Assembly (NCBI GenBank): GCA_965238305.1
Contig: CBDEHK010000001.1
Location: 3,286,001 to 3,350,000, forward strand
DNA length: 64,000 bases
Source of the DNA: CBDCGJ01 sp965238305
GTDB taxonomy: Bacteria; Pseudomonadota; Alphaproteobacteria; GCA-2731375
Direction: 5' to 3'
Each line of letters starts with the position of its first letter. Positions within the stretch are counted from its first letter, which is position 1. The notes under the pieces were generated by a model. That model made no database searches. It was not told the origin of the DNA and saw only the letters and a list, made by a program, of their open reading frames with translations. The position numbers were made by a program, and so were the translations under genes. Of this stretch, positions 8,915-17,344 are shown one piece after another.

Positions 8915-9964
8915 TCAGCCGAGTTTCGGGCGATCAGCTGCCGTTGCTTCCAATATTTTCAACGTCATGACGTCTTCCAATTTCGGCGTTTTGCCCTTGA
9001 ACTGACCCAGTTTGTCATAGGTGCTGAGTTGGGCCTGCCAATTCTCGGCGCTCATGGTGCCCCAACCATTTTCCATGGTGTTGCTATTAAAGGAGAACCC
9101 AAGCACGCCGCCAATCGCTTCCATTTCCGATGATTTTTTAAGCCGCGGATACGCTTCAACCAACATATCAACCGCCTTCTCCGGATTTTGTTTGGCATAA
9201 CCCCAACCCTTGGCAGAGGCCCGAATGAAACCAGTTAGAACGTCGGAATGTTTGTCCAAGGTTTCGTCGGTGACATAATAGGGATTGGCATAGAGCTGAA
9301 TGCCTGTATCCCAAAGCCTCATATCGACGCGGTCGGGACCAAGTATCTTCAGCGCATTGGTATTGGTAAGCCAACCGGTTACGGCGGAAGCTTGCCCGGT
9401 CAGCAATTGGTTCATATCGCCACCCATATTGACGACCTTGACGTCGCTTTCGGCTATGCCATTTTTCGCCAGCAGCGCCCGCAGCAGGATTTTCGCGGTT
9501 GGCTGCGTGGCAATGGTTTTGCCAACCATATCTTTGGGCGTGCGGATCGGGTCTTTCTTCAACGAAAAATAGGTGAACGGATGTTGCTGATAACCCGCCG
9601 CAATGCACTTCACCGGAATACCGGCGGAACGCGCCAACATCAACGATGGGCTGGATGACAATTGCCCCATCTGGGCCCGACCGGCTGCGACAGAGGCAAC
9701 GCCATCAACCCCAGGACCGCCAGGGGTGATGTTCAGCTTGATGCCCTCTTTTGCGTAATAGCCGAGTTTGTTGCCAACAATTTCGCCGGTTAAACCGTTA
9801 CTGGCAAGCCAACCGAGCTGCATATTGATCTGAAACTCTCCACCTGCCAAGGCTTCAACCGACAGGAAAGTCGAGCCGAAGGCGGCGCCGCCAAGCGCGG
9901 CTGCGGTGGTTTTCAAAAAACTACGACGATCAAAACCGCCAATGTGTGAAGTGTCCGATGTCAT
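8915..9964 (-). CDS. ABC substrate-binding protein, NMT1/THI5-like, Tat signal
   Basis: A 349-residue periplasmic binding protein, started at ATG 9964, which follows a GGGAGAA ribosome binding site. The longer frame to 10015 lacks a signal. Residues 12-40 form a twin-arginine signal (DRRSFLKTTAAALGGAAFG), so export is probably by the Tat system, whose genes occur at 46.9-48.5 kb. The mature part has the NMT1/THI5-like fold (MQLGWLASNGLTGEIVGNKLGYYAKEG, then a GRAQMGQLSS hinge segment). Proteins of this fold bind hydroxymethylpyrimidines, sulfonates, nitrate and other small nitrogenous compounds. It is the first gene of the minus-strand operon and divergent from the amidohydrolase gene. Confidence 0.9.
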   Translation of the reverse strand: MTSDTSHIGGFDRRSFLKTTAAALGGAAFGSTFLSVEALAGGEFQINMQLGWLASNGLTGEIVGNKLGYYAKEGIKLNITPGGPGVDGVASVAAGRAQMGQLSSSPSLMLARSAGIPVKCIAAGYQQHPFTYFSLKKDPIRTPKDMVGKTIATQPTAKILLRALLAKNGIAESDVKVVNMGGDMNQLLTGQASAVTGWLTNTNALKILGPDRVDMRLWDTGIQLYANPYYVTDETLDKHSDVLTGFIRASAKGWGYAKQNPEKAVDMLVEAYPRLKKSSEMEAIGGVLGFSFNSNTMENGWGTMSAENWQAQLSTYDKLGQFKGKTPKLEDVMTLKILEATAADRPKLG

Positions 9965-10111
9965 AAAAGTTTCTCCCTTTGGACAGATTAATCTCTGGTA
10001 CGAATTGAAACGCAAACTAAGAATCTGTGCTTTTCGCCCGATATTTCCGAACGTGGGAAAATATGCTAGCGAGCAAATGCGTCCTCACAAAGAGCAATTT
10101 TTCGACCTTTC

Positions 10112-10130
10112 CGATGCCGAAATAGCATCG
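10112..10130. promoter_or_regulatory. Candidate LysR-type operator between divergent operons
   Basis: A perfect dyad CGATGC-N7-GCATCG lies in the 215-base gap between the importer operon (start 9964) and the amidohydrolase gene (start 10180). Its core TGC-N7-GCA has the T-N11-A geometry of LysR-type binding sites. A LysR regulator is encoded at the end of the importer operon (2603-3496). The assignment is inference from position and symmetry. Confidence 0.4.
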
Positions 10131-10179
10131 CTATATTTGTCTTGCAAATCAACTCCTTAAATGAATAGCTGGAATTGCG

Positions 10180-11688
10180 TTGCCCTCAAAGGAACTCTGG
10201 AACGTGCCAAATCAGTCCCACAGACAGCATCTGATCGACAATATTCACCTGCTGTCGCCGGAACCTGACACCTCGCGTTCGATAACCAAAAGCACCCAGG
10301 CCATCCTGATTTCCGGTAATCGAATTAAGGCCATTATTCAAAATAGCGAAGAAATTTCATCCCTTCGTTCTGGCGCCGCCGTGGTTGTCGATGGTATTGG
10401 CAAAGTTGCCATGCCAGGTCTTATCAATGGCCATTGTCATACTTATGGAACCGTTTTGCGGGGCACGGAAAATAGCCAACCATTGGAAGTTTGGGCGCTC
10501 TATACCATGGCTTACGGCAAATGCCTGGATCCTGGCTTGGTCCGATCAGCCGTTGGATTAAGTGCGGTGGAAATGATCCGCAACGGGGTTACATCGGTAA
10601 TCGATCATATCCCTCATCTTGGCTTGCTTGAACATACGCTTGCGGCCCATAGGGAAAGCGGAATGCGCGTGGGCGCCGCGCCGTTCATGCAAGATATTCC
10701 GGACCACAAGTTCCTGAAATTCGAATTGCCGGATGAGTTACGCAGACATTTGGAAACGCCGCTACCGATGAGTGCCAATGACACCACTACATTTTTTGAA
10801 AGTTTTTTTGAAAAACTGCGCGACATGCCGGATCGCATAATTGCCATGATCGGACCCAATGCGCCGCAAAGATGCTCCCAGGAGCTCTGGCAGGTGTGGC
10901 GGCAGCTGCAGCAGAAATACGATGCGCCGGTCCACACGCATTTGCTGGAAACCGAACTTCAAGCGCGGCAAAGTCAAAAAATCTGGCAAGGTGGTTTAGT
11001 AGCGGAAATGGCCCGACAAAATCTTCTGAACGACAAGCTTTCGGTTGCGCACGGAATTTGGCTCCAGGAATGCGAACGTGAATTGTTGTCACGCCATGGC
11101 GCCACCCTCATCCACAATCCTGTTAGCAATCTGATGTTGGGGAGCGGACGGATGCCTTATCAAAAGTACCGTGAGCTCGGAATGTTAATAGGCATCGGCA
11201 GCGACAGCGACAGCGCCAATACCGCCGGTCGCCACGACATCTTCGAAGCGGCACGATTGGCGGCAATGTTACCGCGGTTGGGCGAACCGGACTACGACAA
11301 ATGGCCAACCGCCGGCGAAGTAATGACGTCCAGCATTCAAGCCGGCGCCAAGGCCCTTGGATTGAAAGTAGAACTGGGGCAATTGCAGCCTGGGCAACTG
11401 GCGGATTTGATATTACTGGACATGGACGAGCTGAATTTGGCCGGACCGGTATTGAATACCGAACTGATTGCTCAACATGCCGGCCGGGAGAATGTGTCCG
11501 ATGTCATGATCAACGGCAATTGGGTGATGCGCGACCGCAGGCTTGCGGCAATTAACGAAGAACGGTTGCTGGCGGATTTCCGCGACCAAAAAGCTACTTT
11601 TTTGGCCCGAGCCGAGAGCGAGCTGGAGGTCGCCGGAGAGATTGCGCCTTTCATCAAACAGGCGCTTGCGAGGAACAAGTCAGCGTAG
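10180..11688 (+). CDS. Amidohydrolase, AtzA/TrzN/guanine-deaminase-like
   Basis: A 502-residue metal-dependent hydrolase of the amidohydrolase superfamily (cytosine deaminase-like subgroup). Metal ligands visible are the HxH of NGHCHTYG (H85, H87), the histidine of HTHLLET, the histidine of VAHGIWL and the aspartate of GSDSDSAN. Such enzymes deaminate or dechlorinate purines, pterins, triazines or related rings. The open frame has no ATG: TTG 10180 is the longest start, and GTG 10204, preceded by AAGGA ten bases upstream, is a good alternative. The gene is divergent from the importer operon and 89 bases ahead of the copper amine oxidase gene. It probably attacks the imported compound; the substrate is not known. 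Confidence 0.85.
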   Translation: MPSKELWNVPNQSHRQHLIDNIHLLSPEPDTSRSITKSTQAILISGNRIKAIIQNSEEISSLRSGAAVVVDGIGKVAMPGLINGHCHTYGTVLRGTENSQPLEVWALYTMAYGKCLDPGLVRSAVGLSAVEMIRNGVTSVIDHIPHLGLLEHTLAAHRESGMRVGAAPFMQDIPDHKFLKFELPDELRRHLETPLPMSANDTTTFFESFFEKLRDMPDRIIAMIGPNAPQRCSQELWQVWRQLQQKYDAPVHTHLLETELQARQSQKIWQGGLVAEMARQNLLNDKLSVAHGIWLQECERELLSRHGATLIHNPVSNLMLGSGRMPYQKYRELGMLIGIGSDSDSANTAGRHDIFEAARLAAMLPRLGEPDYDKWPTAGEVMTSSIQAGAKALGLKVELGQLQPGQLADLILLDMDELNLAGPVLNTELIAQHAGRENVSDVMINGNWVMRDRRLAAINEERLLADFRDQKATFLARAESELEVAGEIAPFIKQALARNKSA

Positions 11689-11777
11689 CGGTCAGTGTAG
11701 CTTTAACTTCAGATCTCGGTTAATTTGTTTGTTCGCCGACAATTCAATGCCAGCAATGCAATGAAGGAGGCCTTTCG

Positions 11778-13706
11778 ATGAACGTCATGACAAAAGGCGG
11801 TCTTGCCGCCTACCATCCGCTTGATCCGTTGTCGCCCGAGGAACTGGAAGCAGCCGCCAGTATTGTTCGCGCGCAGGCCTTCCATAACGCCACGACAAAA
11901 TTCGAAACGATTGAACTCGTCGCGCCACCGAAGGGAAATTTGCAGAACCGGGAGGCTACAGTCCGCCTGCCAAGGCACGCATTCGTTTGCACATATGATG
12001 TTGATAACGGCACCGTGCGCGAGTGCGTTGTCGATCTGGATAACGCGACTTTGGTGAATGATAAGATTATTCCCGGGGTCCGCACAGCCGTGATGATCGA
12101 TGAAATAGTCGTCTGCGCGGAAAATGTGGCCCAAGACGAAGATTTTATTGCCGCCATGGCCCGCCGCGGCATCACCGACCTTAGTAACATTCAAGTCGAT
12201 CCGTTTTCCGCCGGCAACTTCGATTTCGAGGATGAGCAAGAACTTCGCATCGTCCATTGTTGGGTCTATTACCGCAACGATCCTTATGACAACGGCTATG
12301 CCCACCCGGTCGAAGGTCTGAACGTGATTTACGATCTCAACAAAGAAGCTGTTGTGCAGGTGCTGGACCGCACGCTTGCCGATATCCCCATGACAGAACG
12401 CAATTATTCCGTTCGGTACGATGATATTTCGACAAAGTTGCGTAACGATTTGAAGACAATCGCCATCACGCAGCCGGACGGACCGAGCTTCACCGTCGAA
12501 GGCAACCAAGTACGCTGGCTCAACTGGCAATTTCATGTCGGTTTCAATGCTCGCGAAGGCTTGGTCTTGAACGACCTGCGGTTTCGCGATGGTGATGAAG
12601 TCAGACCAGTGCTCTATCGGGCGTCCATCGCCGAAATGGTCGTCCCTTACGGCGATCCAAGTTACGGACATTATCGCAAGAACGCTTTCGATGTTGGGGA
12701 ATACGGGATCGGACGGCTGGCCAACTCCCTCACCCTCGGCTGCGACTGCCGTGGCCATATCCATTATTTCGACGGTGTCGTCACGGACACGGCCGGGGCA
12801 CCGATGGTTATTGAAAACGCCATATGTATGCACGAAGAAGACGACGGCATGTTGTGGAAACATACCGACTATATGACCATGGATGTGGAAACCCGTCGAT
12901 CCCGCCGCCTCGTCATCTCCTCTATCGCGACGGTCGGTAATTATGAATACGGGTTTTTCTGGAACCTTTATCTGGATGGCACCATCGAGTTGGAAGTCAA
13001 ACTTACCGGGATCATGAATACCGCTGGCCTTAACGATGTATCGGGCAGCGACTATGGTACCGAAGTTTCGCCAGGCGTGGTCGCGCAAAATCATCTGCAC
13101 CTGTTCTGTGCCCGATTGGATACCGCTATCGACGGTAATGACAATAGTTTGGTGGAAGTGAATGTCCTGCAGGAACCGGTGGGTAAGGGAAATCCTTGGG
13201 GAAACGCTTTTCAGGCCGAAGAAACTGTTTTAGTGAGCGAGAAACAGGCACAAAGACGACGGAATGCGGAAACCGAGCGCTATTGGAAAATCGTCAATCC
13301 GAATAAGCACAATCGCATGGGCGGGCCAACCGGTTATAAGCTGATGGCACCCAGCATGGTGCGTCCGTTTTTTCAGGAAGGCACGTTAATGGCGAAACGA
13401 GCAGCCTTCACCAATCACCATATTTGGGCAACGCCTTTTGCGGCGGAAGAACGCTATCCCGCCGGCGATTATGTCAATCAGAGCCGCGGCGATGATGGCA
13501 TCGCGGTGTGGAGTGAAGCGGATCGAAACATCGAGAATACCGACATTGTGGTCTGGCACACTTTTGGCATTATGCATTTACCGCGATTGGAAGATTTCCC
13601 GGTTCAGCCTGTTGTGAAATGCGGCTTTACGCTGATGGCGGATGGCTTTTTCGATGAAAATCCGACCTTGAAAATGCCGCCGTCAACAGATGGCGGAAAC
13701 GCCTGA
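11778..13706 (+). CDS. Copper-containing primary-amine oxidase
   Basis: A 642-residue copper/topaquinone amine oxidase, which converts a primary amine with oxygen and water to aldehyde, ammonia and hydrogen peroxide. The topaquinone motif N-Y-E-Y places the precursor tyrosine at Y389. The catalytic base is D305 (NAFDVGEYG), and the copper ligands are H439 and H441 (NHLHLF) and H600 (GIMHLPRLED). The N-terminal D2/D3 domains occupy about 15-215. There is no signal peptide, so the enzyme should be cytosolic, as in Arthrobacter homologues. A strong AAGGAGG ribosome binding site precedes ATG 11778. It follows the amidohydrolase gene and probably acts on an amine from the same pathway. No aldehyde dehydrogenase gene is nearby. 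Confidence 0.95.
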   Translation: MNVMTKGGLAAYHPLDPLSPEELEAAASIVRAQAFHNATTKFETIELVAPPKGNLQNREATVRLPRHAFVCTYDVDNGTVRECVVDLDNATLVNDKIIPGVRTAVMIDEIVVCAENVAQDEDFIAAMARRGITDLSNIQVDPFSAGNFDFEDEQELRIVHCWVYYRNDPYDNGYAHPVEGLNVIYDLNKEAVVQVLDRTLADIPMTERNYSVRYDDISTKLRNDLKTIAITQPDGPSFTVEGNQVRWLNWQFHVGFNAREGLVLNDLRFRDGDEVRPVLYRASIAEMVVPYGDPSYGHYRKNAFDVGEYGIGRLANSLTLGCDCRGHIHYFDGVVTDTAGAPMVIENAICMHEEDDGMLWKHTDYMTMDVETRRSRRLVISSIATVGNYEYGFFWNLYLDGTIELEVKLTGIMNTAGLNDVSGSDYGTEVSPGVVAQNHLHLFCARLDTAIDGNDNSLVEVNVLQEPVGKGNPWGNAFQAEETVLVSEKQAQRRRNAETERYWKIVNPNKHNRMGGPTGYKLMAPSMVRPFFQEGTLMAKRAAFTNHHIWATPFAAEERYPAGDYVNQSRGDDGIAVWSEADRNIENTDIVVWHTFGIMHLPRLEDFPVQPVVKCGFTLMADGFFDENPTLKMPPSTDGGNA

Positions 13707-13757
13707 AAAGATAACTGAGAAAATGCTCGTCTCAGACTTCAAAGTTATGTGTGGAGT

Positions 13758-14678
13758 TTATTCGTCTTTGACTTCCTGCCAAGTCGTATCAGAATTGTAG
13801 ACGTCGATACCACTGGCGATCAGGTCGCTGTCTTCACCCAGATCCTTCTCGAAGACTTTGCCTTGATGGTTGCAGATAAATGTCATGATGCCGGAGTTGT
13901 CGTAATCAGCGGGAAAGGCGATCATGGCGAAGCCGGCAATCATGTTGCCATTGATAATATAGTCGTAACGTCCGCCAGGTGTATCGGCGCCCTGCCGGGT
14001 GATAATCTTATAATAATATCCTTTGAAGGGTTCGCCGTCTTCTCGTCCGTCCAGATAATTTCGCGCATCGGCGACAAGAGGCCCAAACGGACTGAGTTCC
14101 TTACCCTCTTTGGAATCCCAATACAGGCCATCCATTTTGTCTTCATCACTCAATATTTTCTGGGCAAATTCGCGAACGCCATCGCCGTCGCGGTCCGCCC
14201 TCGCATATCGAACTTGGGCGTCGATAGACATACGACAGAGTGCGATGGCATTTAGTTCGTTACGTCCAATCCGGCGATTGATCACCTCTTCGATGCCAGC
14301 CTCGGTGTCGAAGCGCCAAACATCCCCCTGCCTGACAATGGCAAAAGGCAAGGGCCAGGCTTTGGCACCGATGATCAAGGTTTTCGTGTTCGCATCGACG
14401 TCCTGTAATTTGGCCGCTTCTTTCAGTGCGCCAGCTAGAATTTTTAGGTTTGTGCGAGACGTGTTTTCATCCCCACCAATCAGCTCACTTCGGTATTTGT
14501 CCCCAAATATGTTGATCAGTTTTTCGAGATCGTCTTCAGCCGCCGCAGCAATTAATGCTTCAACCGCAGCGTCCGCGGTAGCGAAGGTCAGCTGTTCGCC
14601 CGCCATCGCTCTCGAATATATCGATGGCACCAGCGCAAGAAGCAGGAAGGTGAAGGTTATTCGACGTAGAAAGCGCAT
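13758..14678 (-). CDS. DUF2950 family exported protein
   Basis: A 306-residue exported protein of the DUF2950 family, function unknown. The start at ATG 14678 gives a signal peptide (MRFLRRITFTFLLLALVPSI, cleavage near AMAGE at about 27); the open frame continues far upstream only because it overlaps the neighbouring gene in another frame. The mature part starts with a helical segment (FATADAAVEALIAAAAEDD) resembling ketosteroid-isomerase-like domains and has the conserved block from GYYYKIITRQG to FICNHQGKVFEKDLG near the C terminus. It lies 109 bases downstream of a DUF3300 gene on the same strand; these two families commonly sit together in proteobacteria, suggesting a joint envelope role. 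Confidence 0.88.
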   Translation of the reverse strand: MRFLRRITFTFLLLALVPSIYSRAMAGEQLTFATADAAVEALIAAAAEDDLEKLINIFGDKYRSELIGGDENTSRTNLKILAGALKEAAKLQDVDANTKTLIIGAKAWPLPFAIVRQGDVWRFDTEAGIEEVINRRIGRNELNAIALCRMSIDAQVRYARADRDGDGVREFAQKILSDEDKMDGLYWDSKEGKELSPFGPLVADARNYLDGREDGEPFKGYYYKIITRQGADTPGGRYDYIINGNMIAGFAMIAFPADYDNSGIMTFICNHQGKVFEKDLGEDSDLIASGIDVYNSDTTWQEVKDE

Positions 14679-14787
14679 GTTAGGCAAACGAGGCTCCGCA
14701 ATACGTCTTTGTTTGATAATTTTTACGAACATTAATAGTTTTCCATGGTTTTTTGATTTGACCGAACCCACATCCAATGAAGCCTCA

Positions 14788-15897
14788 TCATCTTCGTCCT
14801 CGCCCACCGCGCGAGCGACTATGAGAGGATTTTGAGGTACGGGTATGCGACCGGCTCGACCGGCTTCGCTGACCTCGACTACTCTGCGTCCTGGTCGAAT
14901 GACCGCTTTGATAATTGCCAAACGAACCACTATGGCTTTGCTGCCGTCTTGCTTGTCCGCCGGTATTGCTCGATTTCTTTTGCGTCGTCTTTTTTGAGGT
15001 GGTTCGTTGAGTGGTGTTTCCAACACGGGATTTGGCGTTGTAAGGGGTCCCTGTCCCAGGACGTGAACCCGGCCGGGACGCCGGACGACTGACGCTACTT
15101 CCGGCCTTTCGCGAAGAATTCCATTTGTTTCCAGAGCCTCGGTTAATCGTATTTCCCGAGATATCGACATTTCTGTTGATATTGATGTCATTGTGACCGT
15201 AGCCGTTCCAGCCGACGCCATAACTGATTGCTGAACCAACGAACATACCGGTCCAGAACGCCGCTGCCGGACTGTAATAATAGGGGTAAGGGGTGGAATA
15301 CACATATCTATAGGGTGCCGGCTGGCTTACGATCACTATGGTCGGATCATAACTTGGTACATAGATTACTTCCGGTTCAGCGGATACGATCGTAATGACT
15401 TCTTTTTCCTGTGCCACTGTCGTGTGTTTGTCGGAGTCAAGATTACCCGCTGCTTTTGCTTGCGAACGAAACCGTTGCACCGCATCCATCACGTCTGCCT
15501 GCTGGTTAACAACAGCGTCACCTAATTGCGAAGTCCAATCCAAATTCTGGTTCATCTTTTCAACAACGTCAGGATAATTGAGCAGCCCGAGGACGCTACT
15601 GTCCCAGCTTTCTTGCGGTTTCAGCTTTGGATCTTTCTTGTGTTGTTCGAGGTACCTTGCGGCCTGCACGATGTCCAACGGAAAGGTCGAAGCGGGTAAT
15701 GTGATCGCCAACAAATCGTCTGGGTATAGCGCAATGGGTCCAACCAATTCATCAAGTTGCTCATTTGAAAGGTTCGCACTGGTATCTTCTGAATTTACCT
15801 GCGACTGCGCCCAACCAATAGACGGCAAAGGTGCCCCGGCGAACATGCCTATCGCCGCAAACAATGTTGCGGTTATCGCTCGTCGCAGAAATGTCAT
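14788..15897 (-). CDS. DUF3300 family exported protein with Arg/Ser-rich tail
   Basis: A 369-residue exported protein with a DUF3300 domain. ATG 15897 is preferred because it begins directly with the signal peptide (MTFLRRAITATLFAAIGMFA, cleavage near GWAQS). In-frame ATGs at 15933 and 15921 are alternatives. The DUF3300 domain (about 45-220) contains ELVGPIALYPDDLLA and EVIYVPSYDP. A tyrosine- and proline-rich patch and a short hydrophobic GMFVGSAISYGVGW segment follow. The last 110 residues are low complexity, rich in Ser, Arg, Thr and Gly, and very basic (ending RSRGGRGRR), possibly binding anionic envelope polymers. Function is unknown. It is probably cotranscribed with the DUF2950 gene downstream. 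Confidence 0.88.
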   Translation of the reverse strand: MTFLRRAITATLFAAIGMFAGAPLPSIGWAQSQVNSEDTSANLSNEQLDELVGPIALYPDDLLAITLPASTFPLDIVQAARYLEQHKKDPKLKPQESWDSSVLGLLNYPDVVEKMNQNLDWTSQLGDAVVNQQADVMDAVQRFRSQAKAAGNLDSDKHTTVAQEKEVITIVSAEPEVIYVPSYDPTIVIVSQPAPYRYVYSTPYPYYYSPAAAFWTGMFVGSAISYGVGWNGYGHNDININRNVDISGNTINRGSGNKWNSSRKAGSSVSRPASRPGSRPGTGTPYNAKSRVGNTTQRTTSKKTTQKKSSNTGGQARRQQSHSGSFGNYQSGHSTRTQSSRGQRSRSSRSHTRTSKSSHSRSRGGRGRR

Positions 15898-16018
15898 GAA
15901 AACACCACCAATACTATGCATACAATTCACCATCTTGGGTCATTAAGTCGCCCCGAAATTCGTCAGGTCAAAGAATTCAGATTAACCTTTGGAATTCTGG
16001 ATAGCAATACGAGATCGG

Positions 16019-17221
16019 TCAAGTTCCCGCCAGGATAGAACGATAAATCTCCGGATCGGTCGCTCCTTCCGTACCGATCAGCAGGACATGGCTATCCGCG
16101 TCCAGGTCAAACTTTTGGCGAATATCCTCATCGTCGCTTGCAACAATTAAGGCCAACAACCCTGCAACGGAACATTCGCCGGCCTCAATCTGCGCCCCAC
16201 CTGCAGCCCCGGAGGCAAGGTAGCGCATCCCGTCGCCGACAAATTGATCATCTATGGTGACAAAATGATCGACGGTTTTTGATAAAATATCCCACGCTAA
16301 CAATGATACCTCGCCGCAGGACAAACCCGCCATTATGGTTTCCTGTTGAACGTCGACAGGGCTCGGTCGACCAGCTTTGGCACTTTCGATCAGACAGGCG
16401 GCCCGATCGGCTTCGACGATCACAAATTTAGGATATTCGCCGGGCAATAGTTGTATAATTCTAGCGATGATCGCTGCGGCCAGGCCACCAACACCTGCTT
16501 GAATGAAAACATGGGTAATCGGGGGCATTGGACGTTGCGTTAAGATTTCACGGATGATTAAACCATAGCCAGCCATCACTAAACGCGGAATATCGGCATA
16601 ACCGTCATAGGAGGTGTCGGATACGACGAGCCAGCCGTTTTCTCTGGCGTCCTTCGCGCAAATACGTACGCTTTCGTCATAATTGCCAGCCACACGAATG
16701 ACTTCGGCATCCAAATCAACAAGTGCCTGTTCTCGACCGGCACTGACATCGGCATGGATATAGATGCGACAGGGGCAGCCGACCTGTTTCGCGCCCCAAG
16801 CAACGGAACGGCCATGATTGCCGTCTGTTGCCGATGTCACTATTATGTTTTTGCTTATCTCTGCGTAATCGCCACGGCGCAAATCGGCCAATAGAACTTG
16901 CTTCTTTGTTGTTTTTGCTAATTCATCCGCCAGAATACGCATCACCGCATAAGCACCGCCCAAGGCTTTGAAGCTGCCTAATCCGAAACGCGTGCTTTCG
17001 TCTTTGTATTGGACGGTTGCGACACCTAATTCAGAAGCTAGCTTCGTCAGATCATGCAACAGTGTTGGCGAATATCCGGGCCAAGTTTGGATATCTTTCT
17101 CCGCCGCATCGAACAATTCCGCTGGAAGGATCTGGCTTGTGTCAACATCAGTCATTCGCCGCGCGTTATAATGATCGCTAAAACGTATCGGTTCAGCAAA
17201 AAAACTTTCCAAGGTCGACAT
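16019..17221 (-). CDS. dpaL: Diaminopropionate ammonia-lyase
   Basis: A 400-residue PLP enzyme of fold type II. It resembles DpaL/YgeX, which degrades 2,3-diaminopropionate to pyruvate and two ammonia molecules. ATG 17221 was chosen because it follows AAAAGGA; the longer frame to 17260 adds a non-conserved leader. The PLP-binding lysine is K85 in the block YKDESTRFGLGSFKALGGAYAV. The SATDGNHGRSVAWGAKQVGC motif binds the PLP phosphate region, with a further glycine-rich loop at VFIQAGVGGLAAAI. No other diaminopropionate or purine-salvage yge gene is adjacent; the divergent neighbour is a membrane glycosyltransferase-like gene. The protein is cytosolic, and the assignment over the related threonine dehydratase group is fairly firm. 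Confidence 0.87.
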   Translation of the reverse strand: MSTLESFFAEPIRFSDHYNARRMTDVDTSQILPAELFDAAEKDIQTWPGYSPTLLHDLTKLASELGVATVQYKDESTRFGLGSFKALGGAYAVMRILADELAKTTKKQVLLADLRRGDYAEISKNIIVTSATDGNHGRSVAWGAKQVGCPCRIYIHADVSAGREQALVDLDAEVIRVAGNYDESVRICAKDARENGWLVVSDTSYDGYADIPRLVMAGYGLIIREILTQRPMPPITHVFIQAGVGGLAAAIIARIIQLLPGEYPKFVIVEADRAACLIESAKAGRPSPVDVQQETIMAGLSCGEVSLLAWDILSKTVDHFVTIDDQFVGDGMRYLASGAAGGAQIEAGECSVAGLLALIVASDDEDIRQKFDLDADSHVLLIGTEGATDPEIYRSILAGT

Positions 17222-17344
17222 GCAGTCAATCCTTTTCGAAATAGTGTTGAAAATGGCCATTTTACTTCTGGCAAGAGATCAACATAAAATTCCAGACGAA
17301 GCTAGGGATATAGCGCCAACCGATCGAAAAATGTAGTTTAGTGT

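Noticed and set aside
9906..10160. Short plus-strand frame across the divergent island promoter
   Set aside because: It overlaps the binding-protein signal sequence and promoter region, with no ribosome binding site or family match.
11709..13100. A 463-codon open frame antisense to the copper amine oxidase gene
   Set aside because: It lies wholly over a gene with intact catalytic residues, has no recognisable domain and mirrors its codon pattern, so it is a shadow frame.
13715..13735. Hairpin CTGAGA/TCTCAG between the amine oxidase and DUF2950 genes
   Set aside because: The stem is only six bases and no T-run follows on either strand, so terminator status cannot be supported.
14679..15305. 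N-terminal extension of the DUF2950 frame
   Set aside because: The extension overlaps the DUF3300 gene in another frame, has no homology, and the proper signal peptide begins at 14678.
15968..15995. AT-rich inverted repeat AGAATTC/GAATTCT downstream of dpaL
   Set aside because: The stem is short and AT-rich with a weak T-run; it is not a convincing terminator.
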